A program made the position numbers and the translations under genes. Source: an uncultured Oscillibacter sp. (GTDB lineage: Bacteria; Bacillota; Clostridia; Oscillospirales; Oscillospiraceae). From it: a DNA stretch of 27,161 bases. Positions 16,456 to 22,492 of this stretch are shown in pieces. Every line of letters begins with the position of its first letter. Within the stretch, counting starts at the first letter, position 1. Below the pieces are notes generated by a model. It did no database searches. It had not been told where the DNA came from and worked only from the letters and a program-made list of their open reading frames with translations. The stretch covers positions 1-27,161 of the forward strand of contig CAJTZI010000029.1 of assembly GCA_910584075.1 (NCBI GenBank), read 5' to 3'.

Positions 16456-17348
16456 TGACAGAGGGACGGATTCAAAAAGCCCTCAGCGGCTTTTATTATG
16501 TGGAGACAAACGGCCGAATCCTCACCTGCCGCGCCAGAGGGAAATTCCGTAAGGACGGAATTTCCCCCCTGGTGGGAGATCTGGTAGAGGTCCGGGAGCT
16601 GGGCAGCGGCGAGGGATTTGTGGAGAAGATTCGCCCCCGGAAGAATACCTTTGCCCGGCCCGCTGTGGCCAATATCGACCAGCTGGTGGTGATCGCCTCC
16701 GCCGCCATTCCCAGAACGGACCCGTACCTCATAGACCGGGTGGCAGCCATCGCGGCGCTGAAAGGGTGCCGGGTGGTGATTCTTCTGAACAAGTGTGACC
16801 TGGACCGGGCGGATGAGCTATACGGAATTTACCGTGCCGCCGGCTTTCCGACACTCCGCGTCAGCGCGGAGACCGGGGAGGGACTGGAGGATTTGCAAAC
16901 GTTAATGTCTGGAAAGCTATCTGCCTTTACAGGGAATTCCGGCGTTGGAAAGTCCAGCATTTTGAATGCGCTGGACCCGGCATTTCGCATTCAGGTGGGG
17001 GAGGTTAGTCAAGCCCTTGGACGGGGACGCCACACCACTCGCCATGTGGAGCTTTACAGGCTGAGCTGCGGAGCTGAGGTGGTGGACTCCCCAGGTTTTT
17101 CCTCCTTTGAGACGAATGAGCTGAACCTGGAGCTGAAAAACCGTCTGCCGGAAACCTTTTTGGAGTTTGCGCCCTACCTGGACCGGTGCCGGTTTGTGGG
17201 GTGCAGCCACATCAAGGAGAAGGGCTGCGCCGTATTGGAGGCCCTGAGGCATGGGGAAATTCAGGGGAGCCGCCATAAAAGCTATCTACGGCTCTATGAG
17301 GAGTTAAAACCGCTCCAGGACTGGCAGATTCAAAAGGGGAAAAAATAA
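16452..17348 (+). CDS. rsgA: Ribosome small-subunit GTPase RsgA (CpgA/YloQ)
   Basis: This 298-aa circularly permuted GTPase matures the 30S subunit. An N-terminal OB-fold precedes the G-motifs in permuted order: NKCD (113-116), GNSGVGKSS (161-169), DSPG (212-215). The C-terminal zinc site C246-X4-C251-X-H253-X5-C259 is intact. It overlaps the prkC stop (ATGA). In B. subtilis the homologue is a PrkC substrate, fitting the neighbourhood. It is the last gene before the strong terminator at 17396; rpe and thiN, which often follow, are missing. Confidence 0.95.
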   Translation: MMTEGRIQKALSGFYYVETNGRILTCRARGKFRKDGISPLVGDLVEVRELGSGEGFVEKIRPRKNTFARPAVANIDQLVVIASAAIPRTDPYLIDRVAAIAALKGCRVVILLNKCDLDRADELYGIYRAAGFPTLRVSAETGEGLEDLQTLMSGKLSAFTGNSGVGKSSILNALDPAFRIQVGEVSQALGRGRHTTRHVELYRLSCGAEVVDSPGFSSFETNELNLELKNRLPETFLEFAPYLDRCRFVGCSHIKEKGCAVLEALRHGEIQGSRHKSYLRLYEELKPLQDWQIQKGKK

Positions 17349-17351
17349 TTC

Positions 17352-17383
17352 CGTTATATTGGTTAAAAAGTGCGTTATATTGG
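17352..17383 (+). repeat. Two 11-bp direct repeats, 21-bp period
   Basis: CGTTATATTGG occurs at 17352-17362 and again at 17373-17383, between the rsgA stop and the terminator. The 21-base offset equals two helical turns, the usual geometry for a dimer-binding site, but the sequence lies upstream of a terminator rather than a promoter. The function is unknown, and chance duplication is possible. Confidence 0.6.
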
Positions 17384-17395
17384 AATCTATAAAAA

Positions 17396-17433
17396 GCCCG
17401 CCGGGTGATTTGATCATCCGGCGGGCTTTTTTT
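17396..17433 (+). terminator. Strong intrinsic terminator of the cdaA-rsgA run
   Basis: A 14-bp stem (17396-17409 with 17413-17426, one G-U pair, core GCCCGCCGG) with a 3-base loop is followed by seven T's (17427-17433). It lies 47 bases after the rsgA stop and separates the housekeeping run from the spore genes. Confidence 0.95.
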
Positions 17434-17442
17434 ATCCGCCCT

Positions 17443-17471
17443 GCACCTGGGACAATCCCCATGGATATACT
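17443..17471 (+). promoter_or_regulatory. Weak sigma-E-like promoter candidate before the microprotein/spoVM pair
   Basis: GATATACT (17464-17471) matches six of eight positions of the Bacillus sigma-E -10 consensus CATACAhT. It is preceded after 14 bases by GCACCTG (17443-17449), a poor -35 (4/7). The same TATACT could serve sigma-A, but no good TTGACA-like hexamer lies upstream. It is proposed because a terminator isolates these genes from rsgA and the spacing equals that of the sipL and spoIVA promoters. Confidence 0.3.
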
Positions 17472-17496
17472 GTGAACAGGAGAGGGGGCGGGACGT

Positions 17497-17655
17497 ATGT
17501 GCAACCAAGGACCGGGAAACGGATGGTTGATCGGTGTATTCGCGGTAGCACTGGGCGTTGGAATTCTGATTGCAGCCATCTTCCCTGTGGGGGCCCTGAT
17601 GTTCCTGGTGGCCTGTGTGCTGATCGCGTGCGGCCTTGCCTGCTGCAAGCGGTAG
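17497..17655 (+). CDS. 52-aa hydrophobic membrane microprotein, unknown
   Basis: This short gene starts at ATG 17497 behind the purine-rich site GGAGAGGGGGCGGG and ends at TAG 17653-17655. The product has a short polar N-terminus (MCNQGPGNGW) and two closely spaced hydrophobic stretches (about 11-28 and 31-48), broken by a proline at 30. It ends in CGLACCKR with paired cysteines. It is probably a membrane hairpin. It lies 14 bases before spoVM and likely shares its transcript, so a sporulation role is a reasonable guess, but I do not recognise a family. Confidence 0.65.
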   Translation: MCNQGPGNGWLIGVFAVALGVGILIAAIFPVGALMFLVACVLIACGLACCKR

Positions 17656-17669
17656 AAAGGAGTATTTTT

Positions 17670-17744
17670 ATGAATATCGTAGTCTGGAAATCGCCGAAGG
17701 CTCTGCGGGGCATCTTGCGCCGGTTGTTTAAGATCAAGGATTGA
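17670..17744 (+). CDS. spoVM: SpoVM, curvature-sensing spore coat anchor (24 aa)
   Basis: A 24-codon gene starts at ATG 17670 with AAAGGAG at 17656-17662, 7 bases upstream. The product begins MNIVVWKSPKALRGILRR and is an amphipathic, basic helix. Aligned without gaps to B. subtilis SpoVM (26 aa) it keeps K7, the critical P9, K10, L12, G14, I15 and R17. SpoVM recognises the convex outer forespore membrane and tethers SpoIVA there. In B. subtilis spoVM also lies shortly downstream of prkC-cpgA(rsgA), so synteny supports the call. The spoIVA and sipL genes in this window encode its functional partners. At this size automated pipelines often miss it. Confidence 0.9.
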   Translation: MNIVVWKSPKALRGILRRLFKIKD

Positions 17745-17770
17745 GAGCAAGGATTGTCCTTCAAAAGGTG

Positions 17771-17799
17771 GCATAAACGCCGCGGGCAATTCATAGATT
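17771..17799 (+). promoter_or_regulatory. Predicted sigma-E (mother-cell) promoter for sipL
   Basis: GCATAAA (17771-17777; 5/7 of kMATATT) is followed after 14 bases by CATAGATT (17792-17799; 7/8 of CATACAhT). The consensus used is from Bacillus. The putative start of transcription near 17806 leaves a 30-base leader with GGAAGGA before ATG 17836. The same pattern and spacing recur before spoIVA. Confidence 0.6.
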
Positions 17800-17835
17800 G
17801 TGACATGAACTGCCGGGAAAGGAAGGACTGCCAAT

Positions 17836-19374
17836 ATGGAGCTGGAATTGAAAAGAGCCGGTCTGGACGCCTATGAAGTGGGTGGGGAGCTGGCGCTGAC
17901 TCAGGAGGAGACGACGGAGACCATTGTGCCGGACTACTGCCCGGACATTGCACGGATCATCGAGACGGAGGGGAAGGTGTTCCTCCACAGCCGGGAGCTG
18001 CGGGACGGCAAGGCGGAGGTATCTGGCACGATCCGGGTGACGGTGCTGTACACGCCGGACGGAGAGAGCGGGATCCGTACGCTTGAATTTGCCATGCCAT
18101 TCACCGTGGAGAGCGACAGCCGGGCCATGGCGGGCTGTACATATTTGACAGCGGAGACGGAGTCGGAGTTCCTGGAGACACGGATGCTGAATCCCCGAAA
18201 GGTTTTTACCCACTGCAAGCTGGTGACACATCTCACCGGCTATCAGCGATCACCGCTGGACTTTTGTACAGATGTAGAGGCAGGAAACGAGCTTTGCGTA
18301 GAGAAGCGGCAGGAGCAGCAGCACGCCATTCTGTTGACGCACATTGCTGAAAAGGATTATACCTTTTCAGAGGAAATGAACCTCTCTCCGGGCCGGGAGG
18401 GGGCGGCGGAGCTTCTGACCAGCCGGGTCTGCGGTACTGTTACTGAGGCAAAGGTAGTGGGCAGCAAGCTGGTCTTCAAGGGAATGTTCAACGTCACCCT
18501 GCTATACCGCACGGCGGAGGGCCGCTGCTGCACCACCTTTGCCGAACTGCCCTTCTCCCAGATTATGGAGATGGAGGGGGCGTCAGAGGGGGCCGCTGCT
18601 GCCGTGCATCTTCAGCTCACCGGAACAGATTTCCAGATCGACGGCGCGGATGACGAGGGCCGCCAAATCGCGGTGACGTTATATTTCCACGCGGTGGCGC
18701 TTCTGCGTACCGAGGAGGAGGTCACGATGCTGAACGACCTCTACTCCACCGCCTACGACGTGACCTACGAGGCCGCGCCGCTGAATCTGACCAGCTTCTG
18801 CGAGACCATGAACCGCCGGCAGACCGTCCGGGAGGTCCTGGAGATCGGTGTGGTGGCGGAGTCTGTTCTGTCTCTGTCGGTCAACTGCGGACCGGTGTCT
18901 GTCAGCCGGGATGGAGAGGGCGTCACCCTGCGTACCGGGGCCGCCGTTCAGGCGCTGTACCTAGACGAGGGAGGCGTGCCCCTGGTGGCGGAGAGGTGCA
19001 TTGATGTGGCCTGTCAGTTGGAGCTCCCGGAGGACTGCCGGATCACCGCCAGGGCGGTCTGTACCGAGGAGGTGCAGGGTACCTTGGGAGACCGGGGGAT
19101 CGAGGTCCGTTTCCCGGTGGATTTCCGGGTGGAGGCCATGGCCAGGGTGAAAAAGATCTGTATCTCTGCCGCCAATCTGGATGCGGAGTCCGCCAAGGAT
19201 CTCAGCGGCGTGCCCTCCCTGGTGCTGCGGTGCCTGGGGAAACAGGAGACTGCCTGGGATTTGGCGAAGAAATACAACACCACCATTCCAACAATCCTGT
19301 CGGCGAATCAACTGGAGACGGAGGAGGACATTCCTGGAGAAAAGTTGTTACTAATCCCCAGAAAGCGGCCATAA
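17836..19374 (+). CDS. sipL: SipL-type spore coat morphogenetic protein (DUF3794 + LysM)
   Basis: This 512-aa protein is built of repeated DUF3794 domains. The first begins near residue 20 (ETTETIVPDYCPDI) and others lie at about 155-290 and 310-440. A C-terminal LysM domain follows at about 463-508 (LGKQETAWDLAKKYNTT then IPGEKLLLIP). This layout matches Clostridioides difficile SipL, which binds SpoIVA through its LysM domain and encases the forespore; SpoVID is the Bacillus functional counterpart. GGAAGGA lies 8 bases before ATG 17836. The last codons and stop fall within a perfect 25-bp inverted repeat shared with the convergent gene. The symbol is by architecture and context: other DUF3794-LysM proteins exist, but adjacent spoVM and spoIVA favour SipL. 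Confidence 0.88.
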   Translation: MELELKRAGLDAYEVGGELALTQEETTETIVPDYCPDIARIIETEGKVFLHSRELRDGKAEVSGTIRVTVLYTPDGESGIRTLEFAMPFTVESDSRAMAGCTYLTAETESEFLETRMLNPRKVFTHCKLVTHLTGYQRSPLDFCTDVEAGNELCVEKRQEQQHAILLTHIAEKDYTFSEEMNLSPGREGAAELLTSRVCGTVTEAKVVGSKLVFKGMFNVTLLYRTAEGRCCTTFAELPFSQIMEMEGASEGAAAAVHLQLTGTDFQIDGADDEGRQIAVTLYFHAVALLRTEEEVTMLNDLYSTAYDVTYEAAPLNLTSFCETMNRRQTVREVLEIGVVAESVLSLSVNCGPVSVSRDGEGVTLRTGAAVQALYLDEGGVPLVAERCIDVACQLELPEDCRITARAVCTEEVQGTLGDRGIEVRFPVDFRVEAMARVKKICISAANLDAESAKDLSGVPSLVLRCLGKQETAWDLAKKYNTTIPTILSANQLETEEDIPGEKLLLIPRKRP

Positions 19375-19423
19375 ACAGGCGTGGAGACCGGTGTAAAACG
19401 GTCTCCACGCCTGTTTATGGCCG
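19366..19423. terminator. Perfect 25-bp inverted repeat between convergent genes (likely bidirectional terminator)
   Basis: Arms 19366-19390 and 19399-19423 are exactly complementary over 25 bp with an 8-base loop. Each arm holds the last two codons (CGG CCA, Arg-Pro) and TAA stop of the gene entering it: sipL on the plus strand and the PEBP gene on the minus strand. No T-tract follows on either side, so termination, if it occurs, is not of the classic U-tract type. A double-stranded RNA end protecting both transcripts is an alternative. Confidence 0.75.
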
Positions 19424-19891
19424 TAGAAAAGTTCCCAAAAGGGAGGCCTCCTGCAAAATGTGGCCGGACATGGCCTTCATCAGCGTCCGTCTCCGGGCGG
19501 TGGACGGGAGGTTCAGCCGGCAGTCCAATGCGTAGGCACGGAAGACATACCGGTGGAGAGTGCGAAGAAACGGCGGCGGATAGGGGCCGCGGTAGCGGTG
19601 GACGCCGTATCCAATGCCTTGCGCGGCGTTTCCCAGGGCGGGTAGCGATGAACCATGAGGAATTCCCTCCGGGAGCTCCGCCACGGGCGGCAGGTTCCAG
19701 ACCAGCCAATGGCAGTAGGTTTTGCAGAAGGGAACGTCCAGGTCATCCAGAACCAGAGTGACAGAGACAGCCGCGTCACAGAGGCCGGACAGGCATAGGG
19801 CGGGGGAGAGGTTCTCCCCGAAGCCGGTATGACGTTTTGGGATGGAGCCGCCCTCTGCAAAGGCGGGACTGGTGAGCTTCAGAGTCTCCAA
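19415..19891 (-). CDS. PEBP family (YbhB/YbcL, Raf-kinase-inhibitor-like) protein
   Basis: This 158-aa protein has the PEBP fold markers. These are the opening KLTSPAFAEGGSIPKRHTG, the DDLDVP motif (49-54) leading to HWLVWNLP (61-68), and the anion-pocket GYGVHRYRGPYPP. Bacterial members have no established reaction. I chose TTG 19891 because AGGAGGG (complement of 19897-19903) lies 5 bases upstream; ATG 19906 is in frame but precedes that site and overlaps the ATPase gene by 14 bases. It is the last gene of the amino-acid transporter operon, starting about 1 base from the ATPase stop. Its stop lies in the shared inverted repeat. Confidence 0.85.
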   Translation of the reverse strand: METLKLTSPAFAEGGSIPKRHTGFGENLSPALCLSGLCDAAVSVTLVLDDLDVPFCKTYCHWLVWNLPPVAELPEGIPHGSSLPALGNAAQGIGYGVHRYRGPYPPPFLRTLHRYVFRAYALDCRLNLPSTARRRTLMKAMSGHILQEASLLGTFLRP

Positions 19892-19892
19892 A

Positions 19893-20660
19893 TCATCCCT
19901 CCTCATACCGGGAGAGGAACTGCCGGGTCCGCTCCTCCTGGGGATGGTCAATGACCTGCCGGGGACCGCCCTGCTCTACGATTACGCCGCCGTCCATAAA
20001 GATGACCTGATCCGCCACATCCCGGGCAAAGGCCATCTCATGGGTGACAATAATCATGGTGGTCTGCTGCTCCGCCAGCCCCCGGATAACCCGCAGAACC
20101 TCACCGGTGAGCTCCGGGTCCAGGGCGGAGGTCGGCTCGTCAAAACAGAGAATGTCAGGCTGTAAAGCTAAAGCCCTTGCAATCGCCACTCGCTGCTGCT
20201 GTCCGCCGGAGAGCTGGTGGGGATAGTGGCCTGCCCGGTCGGCAAGGCCCATCTGGGCCAGCAGTTCCTTGCCGGCTTCCAGAATGTGATCTCTGTTCTC
20301 ACCGCCCCGCTCCTTGGCCAGCAGTTCCCGGGCCAGAGTGACGTTCTGCAGGGCCGTATACTGTGGAAAAAGGTTGAAATTCTGAAACACCAGACCGAAG
20401 TGGAGACGCTTTTTCCGAATTTCGCTCTCCAGCTGTGTCCTAGGGTCCGCGGCGTCGAAGATCACACTTCCGTTGACGGAGATGGAGCCGCTGTCCGGGG
20501 TCTCCAGAAAGTTCAGGCATCGCAGAAGCGTGGTTTTGCCGGAGCCGGAGGAACCAATGATGGCCAGAGCCTGTCCCTGTTCCAGAGAGAAGCTGATATC
20601 CTCCAGCACACGGGTAGATCCAAAGTGCTTTTCAATGTTATGTACTTCTAAAATAGACAT
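19893..20660 (-). CDS. Polar amino-acid ABC transporter, ATP-binding protein (GlnQ-like)
   Basis: This 255-aa ATPase energises the adjacent permease. Walker A GSSGSGKT is at 36-43, a Q-loop lies in GLVFQNFNLFPQ, and the signature LSGGQQQR precedes Walker B with ILCFDEPTSALDPE. The H-loop is in IIVTHEM. The pattern places it in the glutamine/histidine/cystine (PAAT) class. ATG 20660 has AAGGAGG 8 bases upstream. It starts 12 bases after the permease stop, and its own stop nearly abuts the PEBP start, so the four genes form one operon. The substrate cannot be specified. Confidence 0.95.
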   Translation of the reverse strand: MSILEVHNIEKHFGSTRVLEDISFSLEQGQALAIIGSSGSGKTTLLRCLNFLETPDSGSISVNGSVIFDAADPRTQLESEIRKKRLHFGLVFQNFNLFPQYTALQNVTLARELLAKERGGENRDHILEAGKELLAQMGLADRAGHYPHQLSGGQQQRVAIARALALQPDILCFDEPTSALDPELTGEVLRVIRGLAEQQTTMIIVTHEMAFARDVADQVIFMDGGVIVEQGGPRQVIDHPQEERTRQFLSRYEEG

Positions 20661-20672
20661 GCGGCCGCCTCC

Positions 20673-21344
20673 TTATCTGAAGTAGTCCAGCTTCTTCTCC
20701 ACCCAGCCAAAGAGAAGCGTCAGTCCGCCATTGAACACCAGGTAGTATACGCCGGTGAAGAACAGGGGCCACAGCAGTCCCTTATAGCCGTGGGAGCTTT
20801 TCAAAAAGGCCTTGCCCGCCCATATGACCTCCTGAATCGAGATGACCTGCGCCAAAGAGGTGTCTTTTACCAGAGTGATGATCTCATTGGACATGGGCGG
20901 CACAACGCGCTTGACCATTTGCAGCAGCGTGACCTTGAAAAAGATCTGGGACTTTGTCATGCCCAGCACCATGCCCGCCTCCTGCTGGCCTGCGGGGATC
21001 CCCTGGATCCCGCCCCGGTAGATCTCGGCAAAATAGCAGGAATAGTTGATGATAAAGGCCACTGCCGCCGCCATAAACCGGCCCGTCGTTCCGGCGGGCC
21101 AGGGATTGCCGGAGGGCAGCACCATGCCGGGAATGAAGAAGATGATGTACAGCTGGAGCATCAAGGGGGTGCCCCGGATGACCCAGATCACCGTCCGGGT
21201 GAGCCACCGCAGCGGGGGAAAGCGGCTCATGGAGCCGAAGGATACGATCAGCCCCAGGGGCAGCGCCCCAGCCAGCGTGACGGCAAAGAGGGCGAGCGTC
21301 TGAACAAAGCCCTCATTCAGGGCGCCTATAACGGTCATGAACAT
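20673..21344 (-). CDS. Polar amino-acid ABC transporter, permease (HisM/GlnP type)
   Basis: This 223-aa integral membrane protein has about five membrane segments. The PAAT permease motifs include a VIWVIRGTPLMLQLYIIFF stretch and an EAA loop, EIYRGGIQGIPAGQQEAGMVLGM, that docks the ATPase. The end, MSNEIITLVKDTSLAQVISIQEV, is typical. I chose ATG 21344, 9 bases after GAGGAG; a TTG at 21353 sits directly against that site. Only one permease gene is present, so the transporter should work as a homodimer. Confidence 0.93.
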   Translation of the reverse strand: MFMTVIGALNEGFVQTLALFAVTLAGALPLGLIVSFGSMSRFPPLRWLTRTVIWVIRGTPLMLQLYIIFFIPGMVLPSGNPWPAGTTGRFMAAAVAFIINYSCYFAEIYRGGIQGIPAGQQEAGMVLGMTKSQIFFKVTLLQMVKRVVPPMSNEIITLVKDTSLAQVISIQEVIWAGKAFLKSSHGYKGLLWPLFFTGVYYLVFNGGLTLLFGWVEKKLDYFR

Positions 21345-21382
21345 GGCTGTCAACTCCTCAATGGTCGTATTGCAGGGAGAAA

Positions 21383-21410
21383 GCAGGGACCGATTGAAAT
21401 CGGCCCCTGC
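21383..21410 (-). terminator. Intercistronic hairpin between binding protein and permease
   Basis: On the minus strand GCAGGG...CCGATT pairs with AATCGG...CCCTGC (13 pairs including one G-U, very short loop), followed by TTTCT. The weak T-run suggests partial termination or 3'-end stabilisation, a common way to make more binding protein than permease. Confidence 0.6.
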
Positions 21411-21427
21411 GGACTCAGATTGCCTGT

Positions 21428-22276
21428 TTACTTCTGCTCCACCAGCTTGTCGCCGATCTTATAGGTGTCGGCGATCTGCTTCATGGAACCGTCGGCGTAA
21501 CTTGCCTTGAAGAACTCGTTAAGAGCCGCGGCCAGATCGGAGCCCTTGCGGAAGCCCACGCCGTACTGCTCATCGTTGAGGCTCACCGTGTAGGTGAGAT
21601 CGGCATAGCTGGTGCCCTCGCCGGTCATGGCGGCGGCCATCAGATAATCGATGACGGCGGCGTCGGCGGTGCCGGACTGAACCTCCAGCAGAGCGGTGGC
21701 CTGGTCCTGGGTAGCGGTGCAGGCATTGCCCAGCTTCTCGATCTCGGCCTGACCGGCGGAGCCGTTCTCAGCGGCGAACTGGAGGCCCTCCAGACTCTCC
21801 ACCGTCTGATACTGACCGGCCTTGGCCTTGGGAACGATCACCACCTGGGCGTTGTTGAAGTAGGGATTGGAGCACTCCATGGCGGCCTTCACGTCATCTG
21901 TGAGGGTCATGCCGTTCCAGACCACGTCCAGGGTCTTGCCCTCCAGCTCCATGACCTTGCTGTCCCATTCAATAACCTGGAATTCGACCTTTACACCCAG
22001 GCTCTCGGCAAAGGCCTTGGCCATGTCGGCGTCAAAGCCGATCCACTCGCCAGCTGTATTTTGATAGTCCATTGGCTCAAACTCGGTGATGCCCACGATC
22101 AGGGTTCCCTTATCCTTGACATAGGCCAGATCGCTGTCGCTCACCTGGATGTCGGTGGGGCCGTCCGCTCCGCCGATGACGGGATTGTCGTTCTTCTTTC
22201 CGCCGCAGGCGGCCAGGGACAGGACCATGGCCAGCGCCAGCAGCAAGGCCAAAATCTTCTTCCGGTTTTTCATCAT
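21428..22276 (-). CDS. Polar amino-acid ABC transporter, substrate-binding lipoprotein
   Basis: This 282-aa protein has a lipoprotein signal peptide (basic MMKNRKK, hydrophobic core, lipobox LAAC with C24), so it is anchored outside the membrane. The family 3 solute-binding domain (about 52-280) includes KGTLIVGITEFEPMDYQ, EWIGFDADMAKAFAE and a late DAAVIDY segment. Between lipid anchor and domain, residues 33-43 read VIGGADGPTDI, the same string type found in membrane decarboxylase beta subunits. GGAGG (complement of 22282-22286) is 5 bases before ATG 22276 and 8 before ATG 22273; either may be used. The gene opens the operon and has its own promoter. Confidence 0.94.
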   Translation of the reverse strand: MMKNRKKILALLLALAMVLSLAACGGKKNDNPVIGGADGPTDIQVSDSDLAYVKDKGTLIVGITEFEPMDYQNTAGEWIGFDADMAKAFAESLGVKVEFQVIEWDSKVMELEGKTLDVVWNGMTLTDDVKAAMECSNPYFNNAQVVIVPKAKAGQYQTVESLEGLQFAAENGSAGQAEIEKLGNACTATQDQATALLEVQSGTADAAVIDYLMAAAMTGEGTSYADLTYTVSLNDEQYGVGFRKGSDLAAALNEFFKASYADGSMKQIADTYKIGDKLVEQK

Positions 22277-22292
22277 TTCATCCTCCAAATTT

Positions 22293-22308
22293 GGACGGCT
22301 GTCCGTCC
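22293..22308 (-). promoter_or_regulatory. Perfect inverted repeat in the leader of the transporter operon
   Basis: GGACGG (22293-22298) and CCGTCC (22303-22308) are complementary across a 4-base centre, just downstream of the predicted transcription start. It could be a repressor operator or a leader hairpin close to the ribosome site. Confidence 0.45.
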
Positions 22309-22323
22309 GTTTAATACATTAGC

Positions 22324-22352
22324 AGTTTATCACGCTAAATTATTTCTGTAAA
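22324..22352 (-). promoter_or_regulatory. Sigma-A type promoter for the ABC transporter/PEBP operon
   Basis: Reading the minus strand, TTTACA (22352-22347) is followed after 17 bases by TAAACT (22329-22324). Transcription would begin near 22317, about 40 bases before the lipoprotein start. Confidence 0.75.
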
Positions 22353-22426
22353 TACAAAGAACTACCGGAAACTACGGAGAAAAACAAGGTTCGATTTGTG
22401 CGCTTTTGCCAAAAAAAGACGGGCTG

Positions 22427-22455
22427 TCATACTTTACCGCCGCCAGACATAGAGT
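22427..22455 (+). promoter_or_regulatory. Predicted sigma-E (mother-cell) promoter for spoIVA
   Basis: TCATACT (22427-22433; 6/7 of kMATATT) is followed after 14 bases by CATAGAGT (22448-22455; 6/8 of CATACAhT). Transcription would start near 22462, leaving a 30-base leader before ATG 22493. spoIVA is a sigma-E gene in both Bacillus and Clostridioides, which supports the assignment. Confidence 0.65.
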
Positions 22456-22492
22456 AAACCATGAATATGGAGCGGAAAAAGGACGGGATGCT

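Noticed and set aside
17353..17381. GTTATATT copies as sigma-E -35 elements
   Set aside because: They resemble the -35 consensus, but no CATAnAnT box follows at 13-15 bases and a strong terminator lies directly downstream.
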